This document shows, one piece after another, positions 62,748-64,000 of a stretch of DNA of 64,000 nt (the stretch's first letter is position 1; each line of letters starts with the position of its first letter). The stretch is from NCBI RefSeq assembly GCF_014656195.1, contig NZ_BNBY01000002.1, positions 218,351-282,350 on the forward strand. The letters are read 5' to 3'. The stretch comes from Kitasatospora xanthocidica. Its GTDB lineage: Bacteria; Actinomycetota; Actinomycetes; Streptomycetales; Streptomycetaceae. The notes beneath the pieces were generated by a model, which did no database searches, was not told the DNA's origin, and worked only from the letters and a program-made list of their open reading frames with translations. Made by a program: the position numbers and the translations under genes.

Positions 62748-63521
62748 TCAGTTCGTCCGGTACGAGCGCGCCGCCTTGGAGGACACGCCCCCGAGCTTGC
62801 CGGACGGCAGCAGCCTGGCGATCGCCACCGCGAGCTTGTACCGCTTGCTCGGCACCGACAACGAGCGCCCGCGGGCCAGGTCGCGCATCGCCTCGTCCAC
62901 CACCCGCTCGGCGGAGAGCCACGACCAGGCCGGGATGTTGCCGGTGCCCATGCCCGCCCGCTCGTGGAACTCGGTCCGGGTGAAGCCCGGGCAGAGCGCC
63001 ATCATCCGCACGCCCGTACCCCCGAGGTCGCGCAGCACACCCTGGGTGAAGCTGACCACCCAGGCCTTGCTCGCCCCGTACGTGCCGCGCGGCAGGAAGG
63101 CCGCCACCGAGGCGACGTTGACGATCGCGCCCCGCCCGCGCTCGCGCATCCCCGGCAGCGCGGCCGTGGTCAGCCGCAGGATCGCCTCGATGTGCACCTT
63201 CAGCATGTCCAGCTCGTCCTGCAGCGGGACTGCCCCGAAGGCGCCCTTGTTGCCGAAGCCGGCGTTGTTGACCAGGAGGTCGACCGGGCGGGCGGAGTCG
63301 GCGAGCCGGGCCTCCACGGCCCCGATGCCGTCGTCGGTCGCGAGGTCGGCGGCCAGCACCTCCGTCTCGACTCCGTACTTCGTGTGCAGGTCCTCGGCGG
63401 CGCGCTCCAGGCGGGCGGCGTCCCGCGCCACCAGGACGAGCTGGTAGCCGCTGCGGGCGAGCCGGCGGGCGAAGGCGGCTCCGATGCCGGCGGTCGCGCC
63501 GGTGATCATGGCTGTGGTCAT
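62748..63521 (-). CDS. SDR-family oxidoreductase
   Basis: 257 aa short-chain dehydrogenase: MITGATAGIGAAFARRLARSG (cofactor), LVNNAGFGNKGAF, VASVAAFLPRGTYGASKAWVVSFT (Ser/Tyr/Lys triad). R37 after strand 2 (LVARDAARLERAA) suggests NADPH. C-terminal basic tail typical of the YqjQ/DltE-like subgroup acting on lipid or fatty substrates. ATG at 63521. Confidence 0.92.
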   Translation of the reverse strand: MTTAMITGATAGIGAAFARRLARSGYQLVLVARDAARLERAAEDLHTKYGVETEVLAADLATDDGIGAVEARLADSARPVDLLVNNAGFGNKGAFGAVPLQDELDMLKVHIEAILRLTTAALPGMRERGRGAIVNVASVAAFLPRGTYGASKAWVVSFTQGVLRDLGGTGVRMMALCPGFTRTEFHERAGMGTGNIPAWSWLSAERVVDEAMRDLARGRSLSVPSKRYKLAVAIARLLPSGKLGGVSSKAARSYRTN

Positions 63522-63631
63522 GCCCCTGACCGTACCGACTCGCCGCAGTCGAGCCCACACCGAGTGCAACGTCCCAGCTCACGGGGTTGCGGATGCAGCC
63601 GTTAGATCGTGCTCGTAGTGTCGGACAGGGG

Positions 63632-63651
63632 CATCGTCCGACCGGACGATG
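63632..63651 (+). promoter_or_regulatory. Perfect hairpin/operator upstream of small peptide gene
   Basis: CATCGTCCG and CGGACGATG are exact complements 2 bp apart, ending 25 nt before the ATG at 63677. It could be an operator or an RNA hairpin in the leader. Confidence 0.6.
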
Positions 63652-63676
63652 ACATCCAGACGAGGAGGCACAACTG

Positions 63677-63883
63677 ATGCTTACTCAGTTCCGGACCGAA
63701 ACCGCCTCGGCGTCACGCAGCGCGACGTCGACCGAGGCCGACACCCTAGCCAGCCTGATGGTGGAGGACGAGGCCGTCGTGTCCGACGCGCCCACGTACC
63801 TGCCCGAGGCCGCTGGTGGCCTGCTGCTGCTCGGGCTGCTCCTGCTGTCCCCGAAGGGGCCGAAGGAGAAGCCGACCCGGTAG
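63677..63883 (+). CDS. Small peptide with GG and hydrophobic C-terminal segment (possible RiPP precursor)
   Basis: 68 aa. A Ser/Thr/Ala-rich, acidic first part ([31 protein letters not shown]) is followed by PTYLPEAAGG and the hydrophobic run LLLLGLLLL, then a basic Lys/Pro tail SPKGPKEKPTR. A double-glycine after an acidic leader is typical of peptides cleaved on export, but the hydrophobic run could equally be a membrane anchor. ATG at 63677, GGAGG 9 nt upstream. No family recognised. Confidence 0.6.
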   Translation: MLTQFRTETASASRSATSTEADTLASLMVEDEAVVSDAPTYLPEAAGGLLLLGLLLLSPKGPKEKPTR

Positions 63884-63900
63884 CGAGCGCACCACCGCGA

Positions 63901-63920
63901 GGCCCCGCACCCACGGGGCC
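63901..63920 (+). terminator. Hairpin between small peptide gene and next gene
   Basis: GGCCCCG and CGGGGCC pair perfectly around a 6-nt loop, 17 nt after the peptide stop. Such a hairpin often lowers read-through from an abundant precursor into biosynthetic genes. Confidence 0.6.
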
Positions 63921-63961
63921 CCGCGCCCACGCCCGACCTCCTGAAGGAGGACCTCACCACC

Positions 63962-64000
63962 ATGCCATTCGCCGAGACCCCTCTCCGTGACGAGTACGCC
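63962..64000 (+). CDS. Start of an unidentified gene, cut by the right edge
   Basis: ATG at 63962 behind AAGGAGG (11 nt spacing) encodes MPFAETPLRDEYA before the window ends. Too short to identify; it is the next gene after the small peptide on the same strand. Confidence 0.6.
   Translation, partial: MPFAETPLRDEYA

Overview
The window is very GC-rich with strong G/C bias at third codon positions. It carries streptomycete hallmarks: a complete conservon (cvnA-D) operon, a purine/allantoin/glyoxylate catabolic block, many secreted enzymes, and GTG starts. It is most likely a chromosomal segment of Streptomyces or a close relative such as Kitasatospora. No rRNA, tRNA, CRISPR array, insertion sequence or prophage was seen.

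Bases 1-18800 form a purine and allantoin catabolic region. The left part (minus strand) holds the start of a catalase, allantoicase, allantoinase, glycerate kinase, tartronate-semialdehyde reductase and a hydroxypyruvate-isomerase-like protein. The plus strand then holds OHCU decarboxylase, 5-hydroxyisourate hydrolase, urate oxidase, a purine permease and 8-oxoguanine deaminase. After an MFS transporter/ArsR-type pair come a stand-alone domain like the C-terminus of allophanate hydrolase, malate synthase, and an IclR-type regulator (AllR-like). Together these would take oxidised purines to urate, allantoin, ureidoglycolate, glyoxylate, then glycerate or malate. Four regulatory regions share a TCAAC-N5-GTTGA inverted repeat (two copies degenerate), placed over or near the -35 boxes, which suggests one regulon. 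Glyoxylate carboligase and ureidoglycolate lyase are not in the window.

Bases 19000-34000 are mixed accessory metabolism: a DUF11-like secreted protein, a family 16 glycoside hydrolase, a MoaF-like protein, a membrane-anchored esterase, a TetR/SDR pair, a TetR/DUF4865/carboxymuconolactone-decarboxylase/phosphotriesterase-family operon, a luciferase-like monooxygenase, an aldo/keto reductase and a second IclR regulator. A family of low-GC palindromic repeats (three copies) and many short tandem repeat tracts lie between genes.

Bases 34000-47300 hold a receiver-less winged-helix protein, a possible cysteine-rich leader peptide, the four overlapping cvn genes, a long-chain acyl-CoA ligase, a secreted polysaccharide deacetylase whose promoter contains a DasR-like site, a nitroreductase-hemerythrin fusion and a secreted SGNH esterase.

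Bases 47700-54400 are the most striking part. sbcD-sbcC and a divergent four-gene operon (unknown 389-aa protein, two small ORFs, Nudix hydrolase; all joined by 4-nt ATGA overlaps) each start from an exact match to the PafBC/RecA-independent DNA-damage promoter TTGTCAGTG-N8-TANNNT. This suggests an undescribed damage-inducible operon beside SbcCD.

Bases 54400-64000 hold small conserved proteins, a teichoic-acid-type glycosyltransferase/CDP-glycerol transferase fusion, an EF-hand protein, a lysophospholipid acyltransferase, an ABC exporter with a possible iron box, an SDR, and at the right edge a small peptide with a GG-hydrophobic tail followed by a truncated gene, possibly the start of a peptide natural product cluster.
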